Positions 26,699-35,439 of a DNA stretch of 64,000 bases are shown here, one piece after another; position 1 is the first letter of the stretch; every line of letters begins with the position of its first letter. The stretch spans positions 5,452,351-5,516,350 of the forward strand of contig NZ_AP019700.1 in NCBI RefSeq assembly GCF_006738645.1. The letters are read 5' to 3'. The DNA is from Stella humosa. Lineage in GTDB: Bacteria; Pseudomonadota; Alphaproteobacteria; ATCC43930; Allostellaceae. The notes under the pieces were generated by a model. That model did not search any database. It was not told the origin of the DNA and saw only the letters and a program-made list of their open reading frames with translations. A program made the translations under genes and the position numbers.

Positions 26699-27424
26699 CT
26701 ACTTGCCCCCCTTCGCGGCGGCGCGCTCGGCCACCCAGTCCTCGACCACGCCGAGCGCCCAAGGCTGCCACGGCCGCGTCTCGTAATATTCGATCTGCGG
26801 GCGATAGATGTCGAACATGCGGCGCAGCTCGCCGATCGGCTCGACATGCTCGTCGACGCGCAGGTCGACCAGCGGATAGTCCTGGGTACGGTAGACGAGG
26901 AGTGCGGCCGAGTGCTGGCCGCCATGCTGCCCGCCGGCATCGCGCCCGGCCTCCAGCGCCGCCATCAGGCGCGCCTCGAGATCGTCGCCCGCCGTCGCCC
27001 GAAAGGTGTCGGCCATGGCCGATGCGGTGCGCTCGGAGATGAGGCCGTTGCCCATCGCCACCATGTTCGGCTCGCAGAAATGGCCCGACCAATCCTTGTT
27101 GTCGGACCCGGTGCGTGCCACCGCGTTGCCGTCGCGGTCGATGACCGAGATCTGGCGGTATTCGACATGCGGGTCGCTGGCGGCGATCTCGTCCAGCGTG
27201 CGCTGGGCCGAGTAGCCGAGGTCGAGCAGCTTCAGGCCGAGCGGGCCGAGGCGGGGGTCGGTCACCGCCATGGTGACGACGACGCCGAGGCCGGGGCGGA
27301 TGAAGGGGCAGCGCGCGCCCACGCACATCGGCCGGGTCGAGATGGCGACGCCGTACTTGCCGGTGTCGGGACAGCGTGCCGAAATGGCGAACGTGGAGAA
27401 TTCCTCGCCGAATGGCCCCAGCAT
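26699..27424 (-). CDS. DUF1028 Ntn-hydrolase-like protein (paralogue B)
   Basis: 241 residues. Same blocks as paralogue A (ARCPDTGKYGVAIST, SVIDRDGNAVARTGSDN, NMVAMGNGLIS, LVDLRVDEHVEPIGELRRMF). Here the residue aligned with Thr2 is Thr11, inside GEEFSTFAISARC, behind a ten-residue leader. An active enzyme would need removal of the leader, for instance by self-cleavage at Ser10-Thr11. The ATG at 27424 has a GGAG Shine-Dalgarno. It is the first gene of the leftward operon and is divergent from paralogue C. Confidence 0.85.
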   Translation of the reverse strand: MLGPFGEEFSTFAISARCPDTGKYGVAISTRPMCVGARCPFIRPGLGVVVTMAVTDPRLGPLGLKLLDLGYSAQRTLDEIAASDPHVEYRQISVIDRDGNAVARTGSDNKDWSGHFCEPNMVAMGNGLISERTASAMADTFRATAGDDLEARLMAALEAGRDAGGQHGGQHSAALLVYRTQDYPLVDLRVDEHVEPIGELRRMFDIYRPQIEYYETRPWQPWALGVVEDWVAERAAAKGGK

Positions 27425-27469
27425 TGCTTGGCTCCGTGGTTGCCGTTTCCTGGACGGTAGCCGACTGGC

Positions 27470-27498
27470 TTGCGGCAGGCAATGACCGAATGTATGGT
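27470..27498 (+). promoter_or_regulatory. candidate promoter for the DUF1028-ABC ATPase operon
   Basis: TTGCGG (27470-27475) and TATGGT (27493-27498) are exactly 17 bases apart, 46 bases before the DUF1028 start at 27544. The eight-base palindrome GTCCGGAC (27500-27507) overlaps the predicted start of transcription and could be an operator. The assignment rests on motif spacing only. Confidence 0.45.
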
Positions 27499-27543
27499 CG
27501 TCCGGACAATTAGCCGGCACCGTTGCCGGCCGGAGGAGGCGCT

Positions 27544-28290
27544 ATGACTTTCACCGTCGCGGCCCGCTGCCCCACCACCGGATCGCTTGGCATCTGCATT
27601 GCCACCAGTTCGCCCGCCGTCGGCTCGCGCTGCGTCCATGTGATGCACAATGTCGGCGTCATCGCCCACCAGGCGACGCCGGAGCCGCGCATCGCGCGCG
27701 TCGGCATGAAGCTGCTGGAGATGGGCTTCAAGGCGCCCAAGGTGATGCGCGAGCTGGAGGACAGCGACGTCGACGTGGAATTCCGCCAGATCGCCGTCAT
27801 CGACATCCACGGCACGGCGTTGGCCCGCACGGGTGGCGAGAACCGGCCCTGGGCCGGGCACCTGGTTGGCGACGGCTTCGTCGCCATGGGCAACCTGCTG
27901 GAAGGCGCCCATGTGGTGCAGGCGATCCATGACGGCTACCTCGCCCATGCAGACCAGCCCTTCGACGAGCGGCTGATGCGCGCGATCGAGGCCGGCCGCG
28001 ACGCCGGCGGCCAGGTCGAGGGCCAGACCTCGGCCGCCATCCTCGTCTACGACAACCAATCGGTCGCCCGCATCGACCTGCGGGTCGACCTGTCGCTGGA
28101 GCCGATCGCCGAGCTGCGCCGGCAGTTCGACTGGTTCCAGCCGCTGGTGCCGTTCTATGCCGAGCGCTGCAACAACCCGCGCGTCGGCCGCCACAAGGAC
28201 TATCTGAAAGGCAAGGGCATCGAGCGGCAGTTCGGCGTGCCGCCGGCCCATGTCGCGGCCGCGCGCGCCGCCGGCAAGCGTCCGGGCTGA
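27544..28290 (+). CDS. DUF1028 Ntn-hydrolase-like protein (paralogue C)
   Basis: 248 residues starting Met-Thr-Phe-Thr, like paralogue A. Blocks: ARCPTTGSLGICIATSSPAVG, AVIDIHGTALARTGGEN, VGDGFVAMGNLLEG and RIDLRVDLSLEPIAELRRQF. A C-terminal extension of about 30 residues (KDYLKGKGIERQFG onward) is absent from A and B. A GGAGGAGG Shine-Dalgarno supports the start. The two ABC ATPase genes follow directly, so the enzyme is co-transcribed with the transporter motor. Confidence 0.87.
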   Translation: MTFTVAARCPTTGSLGICIATSSPAVGSRCVHVMHNVGVIAHQATPEPRIARVGMKLLEMGFKAPKVMRELEDSDVDVEFRQIAVIDIHGTALARTGGENRPWAGHLVGDGFVAMGNLLEGAHVVQAIHDGYLAHADQPFDERLMRAIEAGRDAGGQVEGQTSAAILVYDNQSVARIDLRVDLSLEPIAELRRQFDWFQPLVPFYAERCNNPRVGRHKDYLKGKGIERQFGVPPAHVAAARAAGKRPG

Positions 28291-28320
28291 CGACGCACGG
28301 CCCGCGGACGACATAAAGTC

Positions 28321-29307
28321 ATGGCGCTGCTCGAGATCGACGACCTGTCCGTCGCCTTCGGCCCCGCCCGGCGGCCGACGATCGTGGTCGATCGCGTCGG
28401 CTTCACGGTCGACACACGCGAGACCGTGGCATTGGTGGGCGAAAGCGGCAGCGGCAAGAGCGTGACGGCGATGGCCGTCATGCGCCTGTTGCAGGAGCCG
28501 GGGCGGGTGGCGGGCGGGTCCATCCGGTTCGACGGCCACGACCTGGCCCGCCTCAGCGAGCGCGAGATGGCCCGGATCCGCGGCGACCGCATCGCCATGA
28601 TCTTCCAGGAGCCGATGTCGTCGCTGAACCCGCTGCTGTCGGTCGGCGGCCATGTCATGGAGCCCTTGCGCCTGCATCGCCGCCTGTCGCGGACCGATGC
28701 CCGCGCCCAGGCGATCGCCCTGCTCGACCGCGTCGGCATCCCATCGGCGGCCCAGCGCATGGACGACTATCCCCATCGCCTGTCGGGCGGCATGCGCCAG
28801 CGGGTGATGATCGCGGCCGCCCTTGCCTGCAAGCCGGCCCTGCTGATCGCCGACGAGCCGACCACAGCACTCGACGTCACCATCCAGGCGCAGATCATGG
28901 ACCTGCTCTCCGACCTCCAGGCGGAGTTCGGCATGGGGATCCTCTTCATCACCCACGACCTGGGCGTGGTGGCCGAGCATGCCCACCGGGTGGTCGTGCT
29001 CTATGCCGGCCGCGTCGCCGAGCGAGCCGACACCGCCGGCCTGTTTGACCACGCCGCCCACCCCTATACCGCCGCCCTCCTGCGCTGCATCCCCGACGAC
29101 GCGGTCGAGGACCGGCTGGAGGTGATCGAGGGGTCGGTGCCGCTGCCGGCCGCCATGCCCGATGGCTGCCGGTTCGCGCCGCGCTGCCCCCGGGTGGTCG
29201 ATGCCTGTCGCGCCGCCGAACCGCCGCTCGCCAGCATCGGAATCGGGCACGAGGCGGCCTGCATTCGACCGCTGTCGTCGCCGGCCGTCATCGGCGGCCA
29301 GGCATGA
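28321..29307 (+). CDS. ABC transporter ATP-binding protein, DppD/OppD type
   Basis: 328 residues: Walker A GESGSGKS (40-47), signature LSGGMRQRV, Walker [13 protein letters not shown], switch histidine in ITHDLGVV, and the C-terminal oligopeptide domain with the cysteine cluster ([20 protein letters not shown]) typical of DppD/OppD and often binding an Fe-S cluster. It overlaps the next ATPase gene by four bases (ATGA). Confidence 0.93.
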   Translation: MALLEIDDLSVAFGPARRPTIVVDRVGFTVDTRETVALVGESGSGKSVTAMAVMRLLQEPGRVAGGSIRFDGHDLARLSEREMARIRGDRIAMIFQEPMSSLNPLLSVGGHVMEPLRLHRRLSRTDARAQAIALLDRVGIPSAAQRMDDYPHRLSGGMRQRVMIAAALACKPALLIADEPTTALDVTIQAQIMDLLSDLQAEFGMGILFITHDLGVVAEHAHRVVVLYAGRVAERADTAGLFDHAAHPYTAALLRCIPDDAVEDRLEVIEGSVPLPAAMPDGCRFAPRCPRVVDACRAAEPPLASIGIGHEAACIRPLSSPAVIGGQA

Positions 29308-30275
29308 CCGAACTGCTGCGCGCCCAGGGCCTCAGCAAGCATTTCCCGGTGCTGGGCGGGCCGCTCGGCATGAGCCGCATCGGCACGGTGCGCGCGGTCG
29401 ACGGCGTCGACCTGACGGTGGCGCCGGGCGAGGTGCTGGGGCTGGTGGGCGAAAGCGGCTGCGGCAAGTCCACGCTGGGCCGGTTGCTGATCCGCCTGCT
29501 GGAGCCGACCGCCGGGTCCGTCACCTTCGACGGGCAGGACGTGACGGGGGCGGAGGGGGCGGCCCTCCAGGCGCTGCGCCGCCGCTTCCAGATGATCTTC
29601 CAGGACCCCTACGGCTCGCTCAACCCGCGCATGCGCGTGGACGAGATCGTGACCGAGCCGCTGCGCCTGGCCGGCCGGTCGCGCGAGGAGCGCCGCCGCC
29701 GCGCGCCGGAACTGTTGCAGATGGTCGGGCTGGCGGCCGAGCACGGCCAGCGCTACGCGCACCAGTTCTCGGGCGGGCAGCGCCAGCGCGTCGGCATCGC
29801 GCGGGCCCTGGCGCTCGACCCGGCCCTGATCGTCTGCGACGAGCCGGTATCGGCGCTGGACGTGTCGGTGCAGGCGCAGGTCGTGAACCTGCTGCGCGAC
29901 CTGCAACGGGCGCGCGGCCTCAGCTACGTCTTCGTCTCGCACGACCTGCGCGTGGTGCGGCACATCGCCGACCGGGTGGCGGTCATGTATCTGGGCCGCA
30001 TCGTCGAGATCGGCGCCAAGCGTACGATCTACAGCCACCCGCTCCACCCTTACACCGAGGCGCTGCTGGCCGCGGCCCCGCTGCCCCGGCCCGGCCGCCC
30101 GCGCGTCCGCGCGGCGGTGCGGGGCGAGATCCCCAGCGCCATGAACCCGCCACCCGGCTGCCCCTTCCATCCGCGCTGCCCGCTGGCGGTCGACCGCTGC
30201 CGGGTGGAAGTGCCGGCGCTCCGCCAGGTGGCCGAGCGCGAGGTCGCCTGCCACCTGGCCGACGCCCGTGCCTGA
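29304..30275 (+). CDS. ABC transporter ATP-binding protein, DppF/OppF type
   Basis: 323 residues: Walker A GESGCGKS, signature FSGGQRQRV, Walker B LIVCDEPVSALD, switch region FVSHDLRVV, and the C-terminal oligopeptide domain with CPFHPRCPLAVDRCRVEVP. It forms the ATPase pair with the upstream gene. No permease gene follows, so it presumably energises the permeases encoded leftward at 22.7-24.4 kb. The stop lies inside the first unit of a 17-base tandem repeat. Confidence 0.93.
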   Translation: MTELLRAQGLSKHFPVLGGPLGMSRIGTVRAVDGVDLTVAPGEVLGLVGESGCGKSTLGRLLIRLLEPTAGSVTFDGQDVTGAEGAALQALRRRFQMIFQDPYGSLNPRMRVDEIVTEPLRLAGRSREERRRRAPELLQMVGLAAEHGQRYAHQFSGGQRQRVGIARALALDPALIVCDEPVSALDVSVQAQVVNLLRDLQRARGLSYVFVSHDLRVVRHIADRVAVMYLGRIVEIGAKRTIYSHPLHPYTEALLAAAPLPRPGRPRVRAAVRGEIPSAMNPPPGCPFHPRCPLAVDRCRVEVPALRQVAEREVACHLADARA

Positions 30276-30303
30276 AGCGGGATCACGCCTGAAGCAGGAT
30301 CAC
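30270..30303. repeat. tandem repeat, 17-base unit, two copies
   Basis: GCCTGAAGC[G/A]GGATCAC occurs at 30270-30286 and 30287-30303 with one mismatch, starting within the last codons of the DppF-type gene. The core CCTGAAGC also recurs (on the other strand) in the repeat at 25974-26012 at the opposite arm of the same transporter locus. Confidence 0.8.
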
Positions 30304-30349
30304 GGCGGACGATTGCACCCCGCGCAGGCGGCGTGCGACTGTCGCCACC

Positions 30350-31273
30350 ATGCAGCGTCCCAATTTCTACGCGTCCAACGGCCTCGATCGGGTCAGCCAC
30401 CTGCGGCGCGATGCGGCCTGGCTGGCTGAACGGCTGGCCGACCCCGAGAGCCGTATACAGCCGGTCTGGCGGTCGCAGAACTTCATCGCGCGCGGCGAGC
30501 AGCCGGCGGCGGGCTGGCTGCCAGCCGGCACGTTTCGCGACCATGTGGAAGCCGGCGCGACGCTGGCGCTGCTGGGCATCCATGGCGGCGTCGCCCATTT
30601 CGCGGTCGACCTGTCGGCGGTCGACGACCCGCTGGAGCTGCCGGGCGTAGCCGAGCTCGGCGACTTCTTCGACTTGCGCCGCGTCGGCCCGGCCTTGGCC
30701 CATGCCGAGGGCGGCATGATGGCCTATGCCCGCGGCATCCTGCACTGGCATTCCCGCCACCGCTTCTGCGGCGTCTGCGGCAGCCCCACCCAGTCGAGCG
30801 AGGCCGGGCACCAGCGCCGCTGCACCAACCCCGAGTGCAAGACCAGCCATTTCCCGCGCACCGACCCGGCCGTCATCATGCTGGTCCATCGCGGCAACCG
30901 CTGCCTGCTCGGCCGCCAGCCGCAGTTCCCGGCCGGCATGCATTCGACGCTGGCGGGCTTCGTCGAGCCGGGCGAGAGCCTGGAGGACGCCGTCGCCCGC
31001 GAGGTGAAGGAAGAGACCGGCATCGTCGTAGAGGACGCCATCTACCACTCCTCGCAGCCCTGGCCCTTCCCGTCCTCGATCATGCTGGGCTTCCACGCCC
31101 GCGCGGTCAGCGACGAGATCATGGTCGACCACAACGAGCTGGAATCGGCCGCCTGGTTCGAGCGCGACTGGATCCTGAACCATGCGGCCGACGACACCTT
31201 CCGCCTGCCGCGGCCCGATTCGATCGCCCGCCAACTGGTCGAGGACTGGCTGAAGGGCGCCGTTCCCGCCTGA
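30350..31273 (+). CDS. nudC: NAD(+) diphosphatase / NADH pyrophosphatase NudC
   Basis: 307 residues. The zinc ribbon (CGVCGSP ... CTNPEC, about residues 140-164) precedes the Nudix box GFVEPGESLEDAVAREVKEETG (about 203-224), followed by SQPWPFPSSIMLGF, the NudC-specific motif. The enzyme hydrolyses NAD(H) to NMN(H) and AMP and can remove NAD caps from RNA. The start at 30350 fits the family N-terminus. Confidence 0.95.
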   Translation: MQRPNFYASNGLDRVSHLRRDAAWLAERLADPESRIQPVWRSQNFIARGEQPAAGWLPAGTFRDHVEAGATLALLGIHGGVAHFAVDLSAVDDPLELPGVAELGDFFDLRRVGPALAHAEGGMMAYARGILHWHSRHRFCGVCGSPTQSSEAGHQRRCTNPECKTSHFPRTDPAVIMLVHRGNRCLLGRQPQFPAGMHSTLAGFVEPGESLEDAVAREVKEETGIVVEDAIYHSSQPWPFPSSIMLGFHARAVSDEIMVDHNELESAAWFERDWILNHAADDTFRLPRPDSIARQLVEDWLKGAVPA

Positions 31274-31325
31274 ATATCGCAAGCTGGGGAGGGAACCGGC
31301 GATCCGCCCGCGGCGTCCGCTGCGT

Positions 31326-32249
31326 ATGATCGCCATGGCTTCCATCCTCTCGCTGCCCATCCTGTCGCTCCTGGCCCGCCCCGTCCTCGCCGCCCTCGCA
31401 CTCGTCGGCTGCGCGCCGATCGACCTGCTGAACGCCGTGGTCGTGACCACGCCCGAGGAGCGACGGGTCGGCCTCGTCTATGGCGACGACCCGCGCCAGA
31501 AGCTGGACGTCTACCTGCCGCCGGCCACGGCCCGGCCGGCCCCCGTCATCGTCTTCGTCTATGGCGGCTCATGGACCGGGGGTGCGCGCGAGCAGTACCG
31601 TTTCGTCGGCCAGGAACTGGCCGCGCGCGGCTATGTCGCCGTCCTTCCCGACTATCGCCTGCACCCCAAGGCGCGCTGGCCGGCCTTCGTCGAAGACACG
31701 GCCGCCGCAGTCGCCTGGACGCTGCGCGAGGCCGGCGGGCTGGGCGGCGACCCCGGCCGCGTGTTCCTGATGGGCCACTCGGCCGGTGCCTACAATGTCG
31801 CCATGGTCGCGGCCGAGGCGAAGTGGCTGGCCGCCCACGGGGTCGATCGCAAGGCCATCGCCGGCCTGATCGGCCTGGCCGGACCGTACGACTTCCTGCC
31901 GCTCGACACCGAGGCGACGAAGGCCGTCTTCGCCCAGGTCTCGCCGCTTGAGGCGACGCAGCCGGCGCTGGTGGCCGACGCCGGCACGCCGCCGACCCTG
32001 CTGCTGCACGGCACCGCCGACGACACCGTCTATCCCCGCAATTCGCGCCGGCTGGCCGAGCGCCTGACGGCCATGGGCGTGCCGGTGGAGGTGAAGCTCT
32101 ATCCCGGCGTCACCCATGCCGGGATCGTCCTGTCGCTGTCGCCCCTGTCGCGCAACGACCCGCCCGTCCCGGACGACCTTGCGCGATTCGTGGCGGCCGC
32201 GCGGCCGGCGGCTCAGTCAGCTTCGGCCGTCAGGTTGTCGGCACGGTAG
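31326..32249 (+). CDS. alpha/beta hydrolase, probable lipoprotein
   Basis: 307 residues of the hormone-sensitive-lipase/carboxylesterase-like alpha/beta hydrolases. The oxyanion motif is FVYGGSW, the nucleophile GHSAGA (about residues 150-155), and the acid and base lie near HGTADDTVYP and GVTHAGI. The N-terminus is hydrophobic and ends in LVGC (cysteine near residue 29), a lipobox, so it is probably anchored in the membrane. The 3' end overlaps the convergent pheA by 37 bases. The substrate is unknown; annotations such as kynurenine formamidase are sometimes given to this group. Confidence 0.82.
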   Translation: MIAMASILSLPILSLLARPVLAALALVGCAPIDLLNAVVVTTPEERRVGLVYGDDPRQKLDVYLPPATARPAPVIVFVYGGSWTGGAREQYRFVGQELAARGYVAVLPDYRLHPKARWPAFVEDTAAAVAWTLREAGGLGGDPGRVFLMGHSAGAYNVAMVAAEAKWLAAHGVDRKAIAGLIGLAGPYDFLPLDTEATKAVFAQVSPLEATQPALVADAGTPPTLLLHGTADDTVYPRNSRRLAERLTAMGVPVEVKLYPGVTHAGIVLSLSPLSRNDPPVPDDLARFVAAARPAAQSASAVRLSAR

Positions 32250-33091
32250 GCATCGGCCGGGTAGACGCCAAGGATGCGCAGGTCGCGCGAGAAGAACTGC
32301 AGCTCCTCCAGCGCCAGACGCAGCGGCCGCTCCTCGGGATGGCCCTCCACGTCGGCATAGAACTGCGTCGCCTCGAAGCGGCCCTGCACCATGTAGCTTT
32401 CCAGCTTCGTCATGTTGACGCCGTTGGTGGCAAAGCCGCCCAGCGCCTTGTAGAGGGCGGCCGGAACGCTGCGGACGCGGAAGACGAAAGTGGTGATGAT
32501 CGTGCCGCCGGAACGCGGGCCCGGCACCTGCGGCTCGCGTGCCAGAATCACGAAGCGGGTGGTGTTGTTGGCCGCATCCTCGATGTTGGCGGCGAGCGAG
32601 ACCAGCCCGTAGATCTCGCCCGCCAGCGAGGAGGCGATGGCGCCGATGCTGGGATCGCCCAAGGCCGCCACATCGCGCGCCGCACCGGCCGTGTCGGCGG
32701 CCACCACCGCTTCGAGACCATGGCGGCGCAGGAAGGCCCGGCATTGCGGCAGGGCATGAATGTGGCTGCGCACCTGGCGCAGGCTGGACAGCGTGGCACC
32801 CGGCGGGGCCAGCAGGTGATGATGCACCGGCTGGAAATGCTCGCCCACGATATGCAGCCCGGAATGGGGCATCAGGTGGTGGATGTCGGCAACCCGGCCC
32901 GCGACCGAATTGTCGATCGGAATCATGCCCAGGCTCGCCTGGCCGTCCGCCACGGCCGCGAAGGCGTCGTCGAAATCGCCGCAGGGCAGCGGCTCGAACG
33001 CCGGGCGGGCGTTGCGGCAGGCAAGGTGCGAATAGGCGCCGAGCTGTCCCTGGAAGGCGATGCGGCCGGCAGCGGCTTTCGTCACGGGCAT
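32213..33091 (-). CDS. pheA: prephenate dehydratase
   Basis: 292-residue monofunctional enzyme converting prephenate to phenylpyruvate in phenylalanine synthesis. Motifs: FQGQLGAYSHLA at the start, IPIDNSVAGRV, and NTTRFVIL before the regulatory ACT domain (about residues 195-280) with ALGGFATNGVNMTKLESY, which senses phenylalanine. There is no chorismate mutase domain. The start at 33091 has an AAAGGA Shine-Dalgarno; an earlier ATG at 33121 is possible. It follows kdsB at 32 bases and is probably co-transcribed. Confidence 0.95.
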   Translation of the reverse strand: MPVTKAAAGRIAFQGQLGAYSHLACRNARPAFEPLPCGDFDDAFAAVADGQASLGMIPIDNSVAGRVADIHHLMPHSGLHIVGEHFQPVHHHLLAPPGATLSSLRQVRSHIHALPQCRAFLRRHGLEAVVAADTAGAARDVAALGDPSIGAIASSLAGEIYGLVSLAANIEDAANNTTRFVILAREPQVPGPRSGGTIITTFVFRVRSVPAALYKALGGFATNGVNMTKLESYMVQGRFEATQFYADVEGHPEERPLRLALEELQFFSRDLRILGVYPADAYRADNLTAEAD

Positions 33092-33123
33092 GGTTTCCTT
33101 TGTCGGGCGGCCGGGCGGCATGG

Positions 33124-33879
33124 TCAGCGGGGTCGGGCGGGCGCCAGGATGGCACGCGCGCGTTCGAGGTCTTCGGCCGTGTCGACGCCGAGCGGCACCG
33201 TGTCGACCAGGGCCACGTCGATGCGCATCCCGGCCTCCAGCGCGCGGAGCTGCTCCAGGCTTTCGCGCCGCTCCAGGATGCCCTGGGGCAGGGCCACGAA
33301 CCGCTCCAGCGCCCGGCGGCGGAAGGCATAGAGGCCGATATGGTGGTAGAGCGGGCCGTCGCCGAAGGGGGCGGTCACGCGGGTGAAGTAGAGCGCGCGC
33401 GCCACCGGCCGGTCGTCGGCGAAGGCGGCGATCGCCTTCACCACGTTGGGGTTGGCGCGCTCCTCGGGCCGGGTGATGACGGCGGCCAGCGTGGTGATGT
33501 CGACGGCAGGGTCGGCCAGCGGGTCGAGCGAGCGGCGCACCAGGGCCGGATCGATCGTCGGCAGGTCGCCCTGGACATTGATGATCGCGTCGTACCGGCC
33601 GGCCGGATCGAACGCCTGGAGGGCCGCCCACACCCGGTCGCTGCCGCGCGGCAGGTCGGGATCGGTCAGCACGGCATGGCCGCCGGCGCGCTCGATCGCG
33701 TCGACGATCGGCTGGTCGCCAGCCGCCACCAGCACCGGCCCGGTCCCGGCTTCCATGGCCCGGCGCCAGACATGGACGATCATCGGTTCGCCATGGATGT
33801 CGGCCAGCGGCTTGTCCGGCAGGCGCGTGGCCGCCAGACGGGCCGGAATCACCACGATGGGGTGGACGGGAAGGGTCAC
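33124..33879 (-). CDS. kdsB: 3-deoxy-manno-octulosonate cytidylyltransferase
   Basis: 251-residue CMP-Kdo synthetase for lipopolysaccharide core synthesis. Motifs: [41 protein letters not shown] and FPF-like terminal strands. The start is GTG (33879); upstream ATG codons in this frame are stopped at once. It lies between a divergent cytochrome c gene and pheA, an arrangement common in alphaproteobacteria. Confidence 0.95.
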   Translation of the reverse strand: MTLPVHPIVVIPARLAATRLPDKPLADIHGEPMIVHVWRRAMEAGTGPVLVAAGDQPIVDAIERAGGHAVLTDPDLPRGSDRVWAALQAFDPAGRYDAIINVQGDLPTIDPALVRRSLDPLADPAVDITTLAAVITRPEERANPNVVKAIAAFADDRPVARALYFTRVTAPFGDGPLYHHIGLYAFRRRALERFVALPQGILERRESLEQLRALEAGMRIDVALVDTVPLGVDTAEDLERARAILAPARPR

Positions 33880-34114
33880 GTCATCTCGTCATGCGTCGTT
33901 ATGCCGCAGCGGAAAGCCCGGCCGTTACAACGGCTTGGCTCCCGCACCGCGACCCGATGAAGCACATTTTCCTGATGCTGTCAGCGGCTTTCGGATGTAT
34001 CTCATGCCCATCCACCTTGCAGCCGCGGGTCCTGCCCGTCCGGGTGGATGGCTCCTCCGGACGGTGGGAGGCAGCCTTCCGGTTGAGCCTAGCGAGGAGC
34101 ACGAGGTCGCGGCC

Positions 34115-34645
34115 ATGAGTCTGGAGTCCAACAAAATCGCCGCCGCGGTCCTGATGGCCGGCGTGATCGCCATGACCTCCGGTTTCATCGCCGGAATCCT
34201 CGTCCATCCGCATGCGCTGAAGGAGAGCGTCTACAAGGTCGAGGGCGTCGAGTCCGCCGCCGCTGCCGCGCCTGCCGCCCCGGCCGTCCTGGCGCCGGTC
34301 GCGCCCCTGCTGGCCAGCGCCGACGTCGCGGCCGGCGAGGCGCAGTCGAAGAAGTGCGTCGCGTGTCACACCTTCAACCAGGGTGGGCCCAATCGCGTGG
34401 GGCCGAACCTCTGGGACATCGTCGGCGCCAAGCACGCCCATGCCCAGGGTTTCGCCTATTCCGACGCGATCAAGAGCAAGCCCGGCGACTGGACCTATGA
34501 AGACCTGAACGCCTTCCTGGCCAGCCCGCGCGCCTATGCGCCCGGCACCAAGATGGCCTTTGCCGGCCTGCCCAAGGCCGAGGACCGGGCGGCCCTGATC
34601 GCCTATCTGCGGACGCTGAGCGGCAGCCCCAAGCCGCTGCCTTGA
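34115..34645 (+). CDS. membrane-anchored class I cytochrome c (CycM-like)
   Basis: 176 residues. An uncleaved membrane anchor (KIAAAVLMAGVIAMTSGFIAG, about 7-27) and an alanine/proline linker lead to a class I cytochrome with the haem site CVACH (about residue 83) and the methionine ligand in GTKMAFAGL. This form carries electrons to terminal oxidases in alphaproteobacteria. It is divergent from kdsB. The spacer of about 235 bases carries no other convincing gene. Confidence 0.92.
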   Translation: MSLESNKIAAAVLMAGVIAMTSGFIAGILVHPHALKESVYKVEGVESAAAAAPAAPAVLAPVAPLLASADVAAGEAQSKKCVACHTFNQGGPNRVGPNLWDIVGAKHAHAQGFAYSDAIKSKPGDWTYEDLNAFLASPRAYAPGTKMAFAGLPKAEDRAALIAYLRTLSGSPKPLP

Positions 34646-34656
34646 TCGGCGGGCGC

Positions 34657-35439
34657 ATGACCGCCCCTTCCTTTCCGCCAGAGGCGATCGCCCTGGTGCA
34701 TCGCATGGCCGATGCATCGGGCGCGGTCATCCGCCCGCACTTCCGCTCAGGCGTGGCGATCGTCGACAAGGCCGACGAGAGCCCCGTCACCATTGCCGAC
34801 CGCGACGCCGAGACGGCGATCCGGCGCCTGATCGAGGACGCCTTTCCCGATCACGGCATTCTCGGCGAGGAGCATGGCGCTGTCCGACTCGATGCCGAGT
34901 TCGTCTGGGTGCTGGATCCGATCGACGGCACCAAGGCCTTCATCTCGGGCGTGCCCGTGTTCGGCACCCTGATCGCCCTGTTGCAGGGCGGCCGCCCGGT
35001 CCTGGGCGTGATCGACCAGCCCATCTCGCGCGAGCGCTGGGTCGGCGCCATCGGGCACGGCACCACCCTGAACGGCCAGCCGGTGCGCACGCGCGCCTGC
35101 GCGGCGCTGGGCCGGGCCACGCTGTTCGCCACCTCGCCCGACATGTTCAAGGGCGACGAGATCCCGGCGTTCGAGCGTGTCCGCCAGTCGGTCAAGATGA
35201 CCCGGTGGGGCACCGACTGCTATGCGACCGCCATGGTGGCATCCGGCCATGGCGACCTGATCGTCGAGTCGTCGCTGCAGACCTATGATTTCTGCGCCCT
35301 GGTGCCGGTGATCGAGGGTGCCGGCGGCATCGTCACCGACTGGGAAGGGCAGCCGCTGGGGTTGCATTCCGGCCATCGCATGGCGCTGGCCGGCGACGCC
35401 CGCACCCATGCCGCGGCCCTGGAGCGGATTGCCGGCTGA
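34657..35439 (+). CDS. hisN: inositol monophosphatase family, histidinol-phosphatase-like
   Basis: 260 residues of the Mg-dependent FIG superfamily: GILGEEHG, the metal-binding WVLDPIDGTKAFISG (about residues 84-98) and the C-terminal YDFCALVPVIEGAGG. The ATSPDMF segment and residues around it match the HisN-type histidinol-phosphatases common in alphaproteobacteria, so histidine synthesis is likely. The ATG at 34657 is preferred over a TTG five codons upstream. Confidence 0.87.
   Translation: MTAPSFPPEAIALVHRMADASGAVIRPHFRSGVAIVDKADESPVTIADRDAETAIRRLIEDAFPDHGILGEEHGAVRLDAEFVWVLDPIDGTKAFISGVPVFGTLIALLQGGRPVLGVIDQPISRERWVGAIGHGTTLNGQPVRTRACAALGRATLFATSPDMFKGDEIPAFERVRQSVKMTRWGTDCYATAMVASGHGDLIVESSLQTYDFCALVPVIEGAGGIVTDWEGQPLGLHSGHRMALAGDARTHAAALERIAG

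Noticed and set aside
27262-29250. A 662-codon minus-strand open frame across DUF1028 and ABC ATPase genes
   Set aside because: It spans three real genes on the opposite or same strand and shows mirror composition only.
33880-34114. A short plus-strand frame with a hydrophobic stretch (KHIFLMLSAAFG) before the cytochrome c gene
   Set aside because: It overlaps the cytochrome start, the composition after the first twenty residues is not protein-like, and no Shine-Dalgarno precedes it.
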